DNA from: Acidobacteriota bacterium
Lineage (GTDB): Bacteria > Acidobacteriota > Terriglobia > Versatilivoradales > Versatilivoraceae
Assembly (NCBI GenBank): GCA_009841055.1
Contig: VXMN01000146.1
Span: 1 to 34,625, forward strand
Direction of reading: 5' to 3'
Length of the DNA stretch: 34,625 nt
Positions 19,102 to 27,610 of the stretch are shown here, piece by piece. The notes below the pieces were generated by a model. It was given only the letters and a program-made list of their open reading frames with translations, had not been told where the DNA came from and did no database searches. The first letter of the stretch is position 1. Each line of letters starts with the position of its first letter. The translations under genes were made by a program, and so were the position numbers.

Positions 19102-20595
19102 TCACCGGACCGAATTGGTTACTTTCATGGGCGGCTCGTACTGAGCCCGATCGGACTTGAGGAGGTATGAGTTCCTGCGTCGCCCCGCCATCGTTTTTTC
19201 CCGCAGGTCGCGTCCCCGAATCCAACGGATGTTGGTGTAGTGGAATCCATAGGGTGAGCGAGGGGAGGAGTCGAAGGGAACATAGGTGAACCATTGGGAC
19301 TTGGAGCTGAGTACCCAGCCGCCCTTGTTCTGATAGCCGAAACCGGGGTAGGCGGAATCCCGGCTCGCCAGCGAGAGGCCGGCATTCACCTGCACCAGTT
19401 CCCGGGCCCGCAGCCGGCTCCAAAGGTTGAGAGGGTCTTTCCGGTAATTCTTGTCGAGACCTGACGATCCAGGCTCCAGCGAAGACGATGAATTGCCGAG
19501 GATCCAGCGCCTGCCGGATTTCAACCGGGTCTTCCTTCCCCCGGCTCCTGTCCACAGGACTCTCCCCTTGTAAACGGAAACAGCCGGCTTCTGACCCGGC
19601 AGGACATCCAGCCGATACAAGCCCCGGCTTTGCACGTGAAGGTCGCCCGATGGAACGGCCAGGGTCAGGGAGTGAATCCTGGGGTTCAAGCTTGCCGATT
19701 CAATGATGACCGTGCCCCGGACCACCCGGAACCGCATGTCCCTGTAGGTTGTGCCCATCACCTGGATCCCGCTGTTTTCGGCGACTCTCAGGTAGGTCCC
19801 CGGGCTCAACAGCAACTCGGCCCGGCTGTTGCCGGTTGTCCTCAGACCTCCGCCGGCCTTGATCCGATAGCCGGCGTTGGCCCGAACCGGCTGGGTCACC
19901 GCTGGAACGGAGACCAGCGGACGCCGACCCCAGAAGCAGTTCAGCAGGAAAGCGGATCGCTCCTGTGCCCAGGAATCCAGTGTGGCCCACTCATACTTGT
20001 CCATGCGGCTGACAGAGGGAGTCTCCGCCAGGGGATCCAGTGAATAATGTCTGCTCCGGCTCATCTCGGCCTGCCGGCCGCCGGGCCCCAGCCAGGACAA
20101 CCGCCCTGAGAAAACCGTGACCCCGACCGGCCGTTTCCGATGGACCCGGATCCGGTAGAAGCCGGGACGAACCACCCGCAGGTCTCCCGCCGGAGTGGAA
20201 ATGGTCGAGACCTGGTGCTCTTCCCTGGTTCTGGCGGAATCGACTACCACCTCTCCATCCACCAACCGGAAATCCATGGCAGGGTAGTCAGCGGTCAGGA
20301 CTTCCAGTTGAGCCTGTCCGGCGACGCGCAGGTAGCTGTTGGCGGACAAAACGATTTCAACGCGGTCGCCCGGCCGCGTGCGAACCTGGTCTCCCGTGGT
20401 GAGCCGGTGCCTGGACTGCAAGCCTCCGGGTCGCCGTTGTCCGGCGTCAAGGACGGCGGGGCTTCCACTGACGTGCCGGACAGAGCCGGGCCGGGCGCTG
20501 GTCACCGCGGCGGAAGCATCCGGGGATACCGGGAATGCCGGGAAAGAGCCGTGAAACACCAGTCCGAGGACACCAGTTGCGATGAACACTCTCAT
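19102..20595 (-). CDS. Exported protein with two tandem FecR-like modules
   Basis: Start ATG 20593-20595 (MRVFIATGVLGLVFHGSFPAFP). Two aligned modules: LSANSYLRVAGQAQLEVLTADYPAMDFRLVDGEVVVDSA...STPAGDLRVVRPGFYRIRV...VTVFSGRLSWLGPGGR and LSPGTYLRVAENSGIQVMGTTYRDMRFRVVRGTVIIESA...AVPSGDLHVQSRGLYRLDV...VSVYKGRVLWTGAGGR. Confidence 0.7.
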   Translation of the reverse strand: MRVFIATGVLGLVFHGSFPAFPVSPDASAAVTSARPGSVRHVSGSPAVLDAGQRRPGGLQSRHRLTTGDQVRTRPGDRVEIVLSANSYLRVAGQAQLEVLTADYPAMDFRLVDGEVVVDSARTREEHQVSTISTPAGDLRVVRPGFYRIRVHRKRPVGVTVFSGRLSWLGPGGRQAEMSRSRHYSLDPLAETPSVSRMDKYEWATLDSWAQERSAFLLNCFWGRRPLVSVPAVTQPVRANAGYRIKAGGGLRTTGNSRAELLLSPGTYLRVAENSGIQVMGTTYRDMRFRVVRGTVIIESASLNPRIHSLTLAVPSGDLHVQSRGLYRLDVLPGQKPAVSVYKGRVLWTGAGGRKTRLKSGRRWILGNSSSSLEPGSSGLDKNYRKDPLNLWSRLRARELVQVNAGLSLASRDSAYPGFGYQNKGGWVLSSKSQWFTYVPFDSSPRSPYGFHYTNIRWIRGRDLREKTMAGRRRNSYLLKSDRAQYEPPMKVTNSVR

Positions 20596-20718
20596 GGAAG
20601 GACCTGCCGTCGACACCAGGGACTCAACGTACAATCATTCTCGACAGAAGCATATATTTTTCGCCTGTCGGTTGCTCTCCAAAAATGCTAATATTCAACT
20701 GGTTTTTTCGCACTTGCG

Positions 20719-22614
20719 GTGAGTTGCGTCGTGACGGTCATCCGTTCCAATTGGCTGCATTTTCTGGTTGTCCCCACAACGGCCCTGGTGGTAGCGGGCG
20801 TATTGTGGGCGGAATCGAAGCAACCGGGTTGGACTGTCCACCGGGTCATCAAGCCGGTTCCCGCTCTCTCCAACGTCTCTCCCAATTCCTCTCCGTCACG
20901 CGATTCCACCCTCACCATTACCGTGACCGGCGACGGGTTCGTGGACGGCGCCTCGCTGGTGCAGTGGGACGGGGAAGACCTTCCCACCACCTTCGAGAGC
21001 ACCAGCGAACTCACGGCTCGCATCTCCCCACAACGGCTATCCACCCCGGGAGACGTCGCCTTAACCGTTTTCAATCCCGAGCCGGGCGGTGGGACCTCCA
21101 CCTCGATGACCTTCACTGTCACGGAAGGGGAACCTTCCCTGGATCTGTTCGTTCCGGTGGTGGTTTCCTTGACGGGAGCCAACGGCTCTTCCTTTACCTC
21201 GGAGATGACCCTGACCAACAAGACGGACGCCGCGGTCACCCTGAGTTTCCGCTACACCGCTACGCCCAGCAATGTAACCGGGCGGGTCTCCGATGTTCAA
21301 TTGCCCCCGGGCCAGCAAATTGAATCCGACGCCATCGACTATTTGAGAGGCCTGGGCCTGCCGATTGCGTCCACCGGCAATCGAGTGGGAACGGTGATGG
21401 TGCGGGCCTTGGGAACTTCTTCGCCCGCGGATGTGGCCGTGACGGTCAGAACCAGCTCGCCGGTGCCCGAGGGACGTGCCGGGCTCACCTATACGGCTGT
21501 GCCGGTGGCCACCGATGCTCTCACCGGGCCGTCCTACCTCTGCGGCCTGCGGCAGAATGAGACCGACCGCACCAACGTGGCCGTCCAGCACGCGGGAACT
21601 TCGGGAAACATCACGCTGCGTGTGAGCGTTTATTCGGGGGATGCCACGCTTTCCGATCCGCAACTGGTCTCGGAGGTGGCGCTGCCGCCGGGGGGGTTCA
21701 AGCAGTTCAACAGTATCTTGCATTCGGAAGGCCTGACGCTGGGCCAGGGCTATGCGAAAATTGAAAGGATCTCCGGGGAAGCGCCCTACTATGCCTATGC
21801 GGTGATCAACGATCAGGTCAATTCCGATGGCTCCTTCGTGTCTCCCGTCAGCGAGGACTGGATGGCCGGGCGTTCCGGATTGACGCTTCCGGTTGTCGTC
21901 GAGACCGGGGGAGCCCACAGTGAGGTGATCGTCTCCAATTGGTCCACAGAGGCCAAGACGCTGACTTTTGATTTCGTCGACAGCGACATCGACGGTGGGA
22001 AACTCTCCTTTTCGATGGGCATCGAGGCGGGCTCGCAGCAGATCCTGGGAGAATTCATCGATGAGATCCGGCAGTCCGGATTTGAAGCTCAACTGCCGAG
22101 TGATGGTTCCTACGCCGGCCCCTTGATGGTTACGGTCGACGGGGACGGAGAAGAGGAGGGTGACGGAGATGGACTGTTTCTGGGAGCCCGAACGATGACA
22201 CCCGGCGGCGGTGGGCAGTACGGATATTTCTACCAGGGGGTGCCAACCGGAGACGAGTTCAGTAGCGGGGCCTGGTTGTATGGGCTGCAGCAGGACAGCG
22301 AAGACCGCACCAATTTGGGCCTGCTGACCACTTCGAGTGCGAACGGCGATGCCAATACCTACGAAATCGATCTCTATGATGGAGCCACCGGGCTCATGGT
22401 GAAAACACTCACCCGGGAAGTTGCCGCCAATCAATCGACCCAGATCGAAATGATTCTGGAGCAGGCCGAAATATCTCAGGGTTACGCCCACGTCAAGCGA
22501 ACGGCTGGAGCCAACGACTTTATTACCTACGCGGTGATCAACGACGGGGGAAAGCCGAATGAACGCAGTGATGATGGTGCCTTTGTCCTAGGAGTTGCGG
22601 ACATTGCCCAATAG
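20719..22614 (+). CDS. Exported hypothetical protein: N-terminal IPT/TIG-like domain plus two ~215-aa internal repeats
   Basis: VSPNSSPSRDSTLTITVTGDGFVDGASLVQWDGEDLPTTFESTSELTARI is IPT/TIG-like. Repeats share CGLRQNETDRTN / YGLQQDSEDRTN, QGYAKIERISGEAPYYAYAVIND / QGYAHVKRTAGANDFITYAVIND, SDGSFVSPV / DDGAFVLGV. Confidence 0.7.
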   Translation: MSCVVTVIRSNWLHFLVVPTTALVVAGVLWAESKQPGWTVHRVIKPVPALSNVSPNSSPSRDSTLTITVTGDGFVDGASLVQWDGEDLPTTFESTSELTARISPQRLSTPGDVALTVFNPEPGGGTSTSMTFTVTEGEPSLDLFVPVVVSLTGANGSSFTSEMTLTNKTDAAVTLSFRYTATPSNVTGRVSDVQLPPGQQIESDAIDYLRGLGLPIASTGNRVGTVMVRALGTSSPADVAVTVRTSSPVPEGRAGLTYTAVPVATDALTGPSYLCGLRQNETDRTNVAVQHAGTSGNITLRVSVYSGDATLSDPQLVSEVALPPGGFKQFNSILHSEGLTLGQGYAKIERISGEAPYYAYAVINDQVNSDGSFVSPVSEDWMAGRSGLTLPVVVETGGAHSEVIVSNWSTEAKTLTFDFVDSDIDGGKLSFSMGIEAGSQQILGEFIDEIRQSGFEAQLPSDGSYAGPLMVTVDGDGEEEGDGDGLFLGARTMTPGGGGQYGYFYQGVPTGDEFSSGAWLYGLQQDSEDRTNLGLLTTSSANGDANTYEIDLYDGATGLMVKTLTREVAANQSTQIEMILEQAEISQGYAHVKRTAGANDFITYAVINDGGKPNERSDDGAFVLGVADIAQ

Positions 22615-22619
22615 AACCG

Positions 22620-24944
22620 TTGCTCATTCGTCCCTTGGATTCCCCCCATCTCCTTACTACGCCAACCCCCTTGGTAAACGCTCCGGTTGTGGAGCATCGC
22701 GACGAGCCTGATCGGACAAGGTTGAGCAGCCTTCCCTGTCCCTTCTTGTCCCGAATTCGCTCGGTATTTTCCGGCGGAATTCTCCGTCCATCCCGGTACC
22801 TTCTGCCTCTCTGGTTGCTCTGCGCTCTCCCCATGCAGGCACAGAGGCCGGTCGGCAACCCCCACCAGCCCTCGCTCCGGCCTCAACCCTACCAGCGCGC
22901 CGAAGCCTGCCTGCCCTGTCATCGGAGACAGTATGACGAGTTGCGCAGCTCGGTGAAATCCGGCTATCGAAGCGTCAGCTCGGTGTTCAATGCCCTGGAG
23001 TTGTCAGGAAACTTTCTGAGCGGCGGAAGGCTGAGGCCGGTCTACGGCGACAGCGACAAGGTCACCGCCATCGACGTCACCGGGGTGGCCGGTCAGGGAA
23101 AGCCGCTGAATACCAACATGAACAGCGCCGACACCTTTACCCACATCAACCAGGTTCAGGCGGCTTTTTGCATCGGATGCCACGCCCCTCATATCGTGTT
23201 GATGGGGGAGGATCCCGACCAGAGAGAGATTCCCGAGCTGGAGGAGGTGGGGGGAAAATTTCGTCCGGATCTGATTCGTCCCTTGCGGGACTTCCATTTC
23301 GTGGACAACTCCAATCGGCAGATCCTGCCGGAGGAAATCGGTGGACCGCCTCCTCCGGGGGCCAGGCCTTCCCTGGGCGCCCAGGGGATCAACTGCGATG
23401 TCTGTCATGACATCACCGCCCCTGACCTGGACCGCAGCCCCAACCGCGACGGTCTTGCCAATTCCAGCTTCGAGCTGATCCCGACCATCAGCAAGATCGG
23501 TCCCTTTCTGTTTCCGGCTCCGGTCAAGGACAACTTTCACTTTGCCAGCCGCGACCCCGATCAGATCGGCTATTTGCGGAGTAGCGACTTCTGCGGCAGT
23601 TGTCACGATGTCAGAGTTCCCGGGGACGGATCGGGATCGCTGACCCACCGCGAAATCAGCCTGAACCCCGGGAGTCAAAGCGTCAGTCTCTTCCGCCTCG
23701 AAAATCTGAACACCGAGTGGATGACGGGCCCCTACAACAGCACCCAAAACCCGTTCGGCCGGGTCGTTCGTTGTCAGGACTGCCACATGTCCCTGTTCCC
23801 CTATGGACAGGAAAGCACCTACCAGGTCGGGGAGCTGGAAGTCACCAGTCCCACCCCGGGCCAGTTCCCCGTGAACTTCGCGGCCGTGCCGGGCGTCTCG
23901 ACGGACCTGAACTATCCGCTGCAGCAGCGTCAGGTGGTGACTCACTACATGACCGGGGTGGATGTGCCCATTCTGAGAACCGATGAATTGCGGGCCCGCC
24001 TGGGACAGGACTACCCGGATGTCAACGAGCCGGGAACGGATGAGTACGGGATTCCGCTTTCCCTGGCCCAGCGGCGCGAGGACCTCTTGAAGGCTTCGGT
24101 TCGAATCAACCTGGACAAGTCGGACCGGACGGCCCGACTCGGCCGGCCCCTGATGGTCAGGGTGACGGCCGTCGCCCTGACCGGACACCGATTCCCGGCC
24201 GGATTTTCCCAGGAACGAACGGCCTACATCCAGCTCTCCATCCGGGACAACAAGGGATTTCTCCTCTACCAGTCCGGGTATGTCGTGGACAAGCCCCACC
24301 CGGAGGTGGGCGAGATGGCTCCCGATGGAAATCTGGACGATGAAGATCCCGAGCACCTTCATGCGGTGGTCGACCCCGGGTATCCCGCGGCCGTCTACCG
24401 TGTGGGGCAATTCACCAACGGGCATCGCAATCAGGTGTTTCAGTCGGGTCCGGACAACGGACCCGACGCTCGAATCTTTTTCGGCAGACCCAGCGGCCTG
24501 GTAATGTGGCGCAACGAGTTGACCCGGGTCTTCCTGCCGGGGGAAAGCTTGGGGCGTTTCGACGAGGAGGGCAATCCGATTCGCTTGACCCGACCTCACA
24601 TGGAGGAAACCTTCAGCGCGGTCCTGGCGAACTCTGTCGACAACTATCGCTCGCTGCCCCCGTTGCAGCCCAGGACCTACGCCTATGAGGTGGTGCTTCC
24701 GACCCGGGAGGAGCTGCAACTTCTGGAGGTTGGAGAGCTGGAGTCGCCCTTGCACGTCCACGCTCAGGTTAACTTCCTTCACTTTCCGCCTCTGTTTCTG
24801 CGCTTTATGGCCAGGACCACCAGCGCGGAGGGCCCCGGAGGACGGGATTACCATCTCATCGATGAAAAGCTCATCGACGATTTGCTGGTGAACGTGCGCG
24901 CCATCGCATCGGCCGACTTCACCATCGACCTGGAGGCGCCATGA
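22620..24944 (+). CDS. Exported multiheme c-type cytochrome (5 CxxCH)
   Basis: CLPCH, CIGCH, CDVCH, CGSCH, CQDCH; C-terminal region with TGHRFPAGFSQERTAYIQL. Start uncertain: the signal-like segment ILRPSRYLLPLWLLCALPMQAQ lies ~60 codons in, and TTG at 22746 is a possible start. Confidence 0.88.
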   Translation: MLIRPLDSPHLLTTPTPLVNAPVVEHRDEPDRTRLSSLPCPFLSRIRSVFSGGILRPSRYLLPLWLLCALPMQAQRPVGNPHQPSLRPQPYQRAEACLPCHRRQYDELRSSVKSGYRSVSSVFNALELSGNFLSGGRLRPVYGDSDKVTAIDVTGVAGQGKPLNTNMNSADTFTHINQVQAAFCIGCHAPHIVLMGEDPDQREIPELEEVGGKFRPDLIRPLRDFHFVDNSNRQILPEEIGGPPPPGARPSLGAQGINCDVCHDITAPDLDRSPNRDGLANSSFELIPTISKIGPFLFPAPVKDNFHFASRDPDQIGYLRSSDFCGSCHDVRVPGDGSGSLTHREISLNPGSQSVSLFRLENLNTEWMTGPYNSTQNPFGRVVRCQDCHMSLFPYGQESTYQVGELEVTSPTPGQFPVNFAAVPGVSTDLNYPLQQRQVVTHYMTGVDVPILRTDELRARLGQDYPDVNEPGTDEYGIPLSLAQRREDLLKASVRINLDKSDRTARLGRPLMVRVTAVALTGHRFPAGFSQERTAYIQLSIRDNKGFLLYQSGYVVDKPHPEVGEMAPDGNLDDEDPEHLHAVVDPGYPAAVYRVGQFTNGHRNQVFQSGPDNGPDARIFFGRPSGLVMWRNELTRVFLPGESLGRFDEEGNPIRLTRPHMEETFSAVLANSVDNYRSLPPLQPRTYAYEVVLPTREELQLLEVGELESPLHVHAQVNFLHFPPLFLRFMARTTSAEGPGGRDYHLIDEKLIDDLLVNVRAIASADFTIDLEAP

Positions 24945-25789
24945 TCAGGAGGGAAATGCAGCTCCTGGCTGCGCTGGGATTCCTCATCGTGGCCGTTTCC
25001 CTTTGGATCGGCTACGGAGAAGCCTGGTCGCAGAACGGTCAAGCCGGCGGGCAGAAACGCAACCCCAACTACCTGGATCGGAATCCGTTTTACTTCGAGG
25101 GGAAGGTCGACTACGAGCTGTTGGGCATCGATCAGCCTGTGGACCCGTGGGAGTTCATGCAACGGGGGATCCACCGCCAGGACGATCTGGAGGATCGAGA
25201 AGGAGCCATTCAGGACTACCGCGCCGCCATCGAGCGCAACAACCCGGAAAACGGCACTTGTCAGATTGTGAAGACCCTGCCGTCAACCACCCTGGAGTTT
25301 CAACAGCTCACCCCGGCTCCCTGCCTCTTCACCCCACGCCTCAGACTGGGATATCTCCTGCTCCATGAGGACACCATGCAGGCCATCGAGCTCTTTCGCC
25401 AGGTGACCGACATCGATCCGCAGCGGCTGGAGGTAAACGCGCTCATTGGCGAAGCGTACGAAATACTGGGGGACGAGGCCTCTGATCCCGAGGACAAGGA
25501 AGCCCATTACCTGGAAGCGGTTCGTGCGCTCAATGCCGAGCTGGCCCTTTCACCCGTCACCGAGCTGACCCGCCGCCTGACGGGCGATGAGGCCAACAAT
25601 GCCCATGCCCATTGGAATTTGGCAAGGATTCAGGAGAAGTTGAACAACCATGCGGAGGTGCTGTTCGCGCTCGATCAGTATCTCAAGGCCACCCGTTGGC
25701 ACAGCGATGTGTACCCCTGGAGGATTCTCCTGGCCCAGCGACGCATGGAGCAATTGAGAGCACGGCTAGGTCCGTCGTCGGCCGAATGA
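24941..25789 (+). CDS. TPR-like exported protein, translationally coupled to the 5-heme cytochrome
   Basis: ATGA overlap (24941-24944) with the upstream stop; N-terminal signal MIRREMQLLAALGFLIVAVSLWIGYGEA; TPR-like helices (GYLLLHEDTMQAIELFRQVTDIDPQRLEVNALIGEAYEILGD, AHWNLARIQEKLNNHAEVLFALDQYL). Confidence 0.75.
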   Translation: MIRREMQLLAALGFLIVAVSLWIGYGEAWSQNGQAGGQKRNPNYLDRNPFYFEGKVDYELLGIDQPVDPWEFMQRGIHRQDDLEDREGAIQDYRAAIERNNPENGTCQIVKTLPSTTLEFQQLTPAPCLFTPRLRLGYLLLHEDTMQAIELFRQVTDIDPQRLEVNALIGEAYEILGDEASDPEDKEAHYLEAVRALNAELALSPVTELTRRLTGDEANNAHAHWNLARIQEKLNNHAEVLFALDQYLKATRWHSDVYPWRILLAQRRMEQLRARLGPSSAE

Positions 25790-25972
25790 AGCAGAGTCGG
25801 TGAAGGAAAGGCGAGCCTTTTGCATGGGTTCGGCCGGTGTGAGAAACTGCCCTCCAATCACCCTCCCGGCTTGGCCGGCCGGGCAACCGGCGGGTCATCG
25901 TTCAGGGTGTTGTTCCGGATGCACGATTCGCTGCCGGGCATGGTTGGATCCGTAAAGGTCTGGTGAGCCAAC

Positions 25973-27553
25973 ATGGCGCTCCGTACCCTCACATTGCCTG
26001 CCGCTGTGGTCGGTTTGTGCCTGGTTGCCTACTCCCAATCCTCCCGGGTCACCATCGAAGACGCCTGGAATGACCTGCTGGGCAATCCCGTCTCCAAGGG
26101 GACCGAGAGCCTCCTGGTTTCCCCGGAACCTCCGGAATCCAAGAACGCCGCTCGGGATTTTGCCGATCATTTTTTCTACAACACCCGTTCCGAATACGTT
26201 CACCAGCAGGCCACCTTCAGCGGCCTGCCCACCCTGACCGGCGTCGTCGACCGTGAACCGGGACCGGTGGCCGATCCCACGGCCATTCCGTTTCCCGGAG
26301 CCTTCCAGCCTCACTCCGGCCATTTCTACTCGTCAATGAACTGGGGAACCCGAGGTTGGCTCTCACCGCGAATCAACACCAACTTTTCCCTCCGCTATCG
26401 CCAGGACCTTTCGGCCCTTGACATCGGTTCTCCCGCTCGATCGGTGCTGAATACCTTTTCCCGGAATCGGTTGTTTGAGCTGACCACCGGTGTGGTTGAG
26501 TTGAACGGGCTGACCCGGCAGGGGACTCTTTCCGATTCGACCCTGCGCCTGGGTCGGCAGAACATTTTCGGGGCCGAGATGGCGACGGTGGACGGATTCT
26601 CGTTTGCCCTGGATCGGCCGAAGTACCGGGTAGGCCTTTTCGGAGGACGGCGCTTTACCTATTACTCCAACCCGGGGCAGCGGGCCATCGGCGGCGGAAG
26701 CCTCGGTTTCCGGCTGCCGGGAGGCGGCAGCTTCGAGTATCAGGGCCTGTTCTATGTCAAGGGGATCCACCGGCTGGTTTTTCGCCAGCCATTGGAGCCC
26801 TCCTGGATGGTGGGGGCTCACTACAAATCGGTAGGTTCCAGGCCGGTCGACTTCGGCGCTCAACTGAGTTACCTGCCTGCCGACGGGCTTACGGGAGCAC
26901 GGTTCGCCTTTGCCCAGAAGCTGTCGGAACACGACTTCATCTATGACCATACCTTTTGGGTCAGAGACGGAGATTCCTTCAATCGCCTGAGAAGACTGAA
27001 CTTCGGCGTCATTTCTCCCCACCGTCAGTTTTCTGTCGAGGTCCACCGTCAGATTTTCGAGGCGGCCACGGTGGGGGGAGCCGTGTGGGTGCGCCGCTTG
27101 AACCGGGAAAGCGATGCCGGTCCCTTCGACACCTCGTTCGAGGACTATCGAACCCACCTCAGGCTGTTCCCTCTGCGACGAACAACCGTGCTGGTGGAGC
27201 TTCACCGCCGCCGCACCGATCGCCCCAGCCCTCTTGGAGTCCAGGAATTCGACGACGTGCGCAACGCCGGTGAGACTCGCATACGGGACATCAGTCTTGA
27301 AGTCAGCCGCTCTTTCGGCGAGGATCGGCTGGGGCTCACCGTCGGGGGCTACCATCGAGAGATCGACTTGCAGAATCGATTCTTTTTCATAGACAAAGCC
27401 CGGGTGCTGGGGGCCATCGGCGGGGCCTGGTTTCGGCTGGATCAGCGCACCCGCCTTTACTTTCGTTACGGGCTGGATGAGGACTTCACCATCTTCAGAC
27501 CCAGCCTGCAACGATTCCAAACCTATCGCATGGGATTGGACTGGAGGCTCTGA
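25973..27553 (+). CDS. Predicted outer-membrane beta-barrel protein
   Basis: 526 aa; signal peptide MALRTLTLPAAVVGLCLVAYSQS; alternating aromatic/polar strands (FSLRYRQDLSALDI, YRVGLFGGRRFTYYSNP, TRLYFRYGLDEDF) ending in RFQTYRMGLDWRL. No cysteines or heme motifs. Confidence 0.65.
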   Translation: MALRTLTLPAAVVGLCLVAYSQSSRVTIEDAWNDLLGNPVSKGTESLLVSPEPPESKNAARDFADHFFYNTRSEYVHQQATFSGLPTLTGVVDREPGPVADPTAIPFPGAFQPHSGHFYSSMNWGTRGWLSPRINTNFSLRYRQDLSALDIGSPARSVLNTFSRNRLFELTTGVVELNGLTRQGTLSDSTLRLGRQNIFGAEMATVDGFSFALDRPKYRVGLFGGRRFTYYSNPGQRAIGGGSLGFRLPGGGSFEYQGLFYVKGIHRLVFRQPLEPSWMVGAHYKSVGSRPVDFGAQLSYLPADGLTGARFAFAQKLSEHDFIYDHTFWVRDGDSFNRLRRLNFGVISPHRQFSVEVHRQIFEAATVGGAVWVRRLNRESDAGPFDTSFEDYRTHLRLFPLRRTTVLVELHRRRTDRPSPLGVQEFDDVRNAGETRIRDISLEVSRSFGEDRLGLTVGGYHREIDLQNRFFFIDKARVLGAIGGAWFRLDQRTRLYFRYGLDEDFTIFRPSLQRFQTYRMGLDWRL

Positions 27554-27610
27554 CTGTCCGGAGAAGACAGTGCGGCCGGAATCCCGTCCAGCAAAATAGG
27601 CCGGATACAC

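Noticed and set aside
17093-19555. 820-aa minus-strand ORF antisense to a CRTAC1 gene
   Set aside because: V/G/D/H-rich periodic sequence is the antisense reading of DxDxDG codons in a GC-rich gene; sense strand has clear homology and a signal peptide.
23004-24854. 616-aa minus-strand ORF antisense to the 5-heme cytochrome
   Set aside because: Sense strand has five CxxCH motifs; the antisense product has no recognisable motif.
25865-25883. CCCGGC-TTGGCCG-GCCGGG hairpin downstream of the TPR gene as a terminator
   Set aside because: No T-tract follows; could be coincidental in GC-rich DNA.
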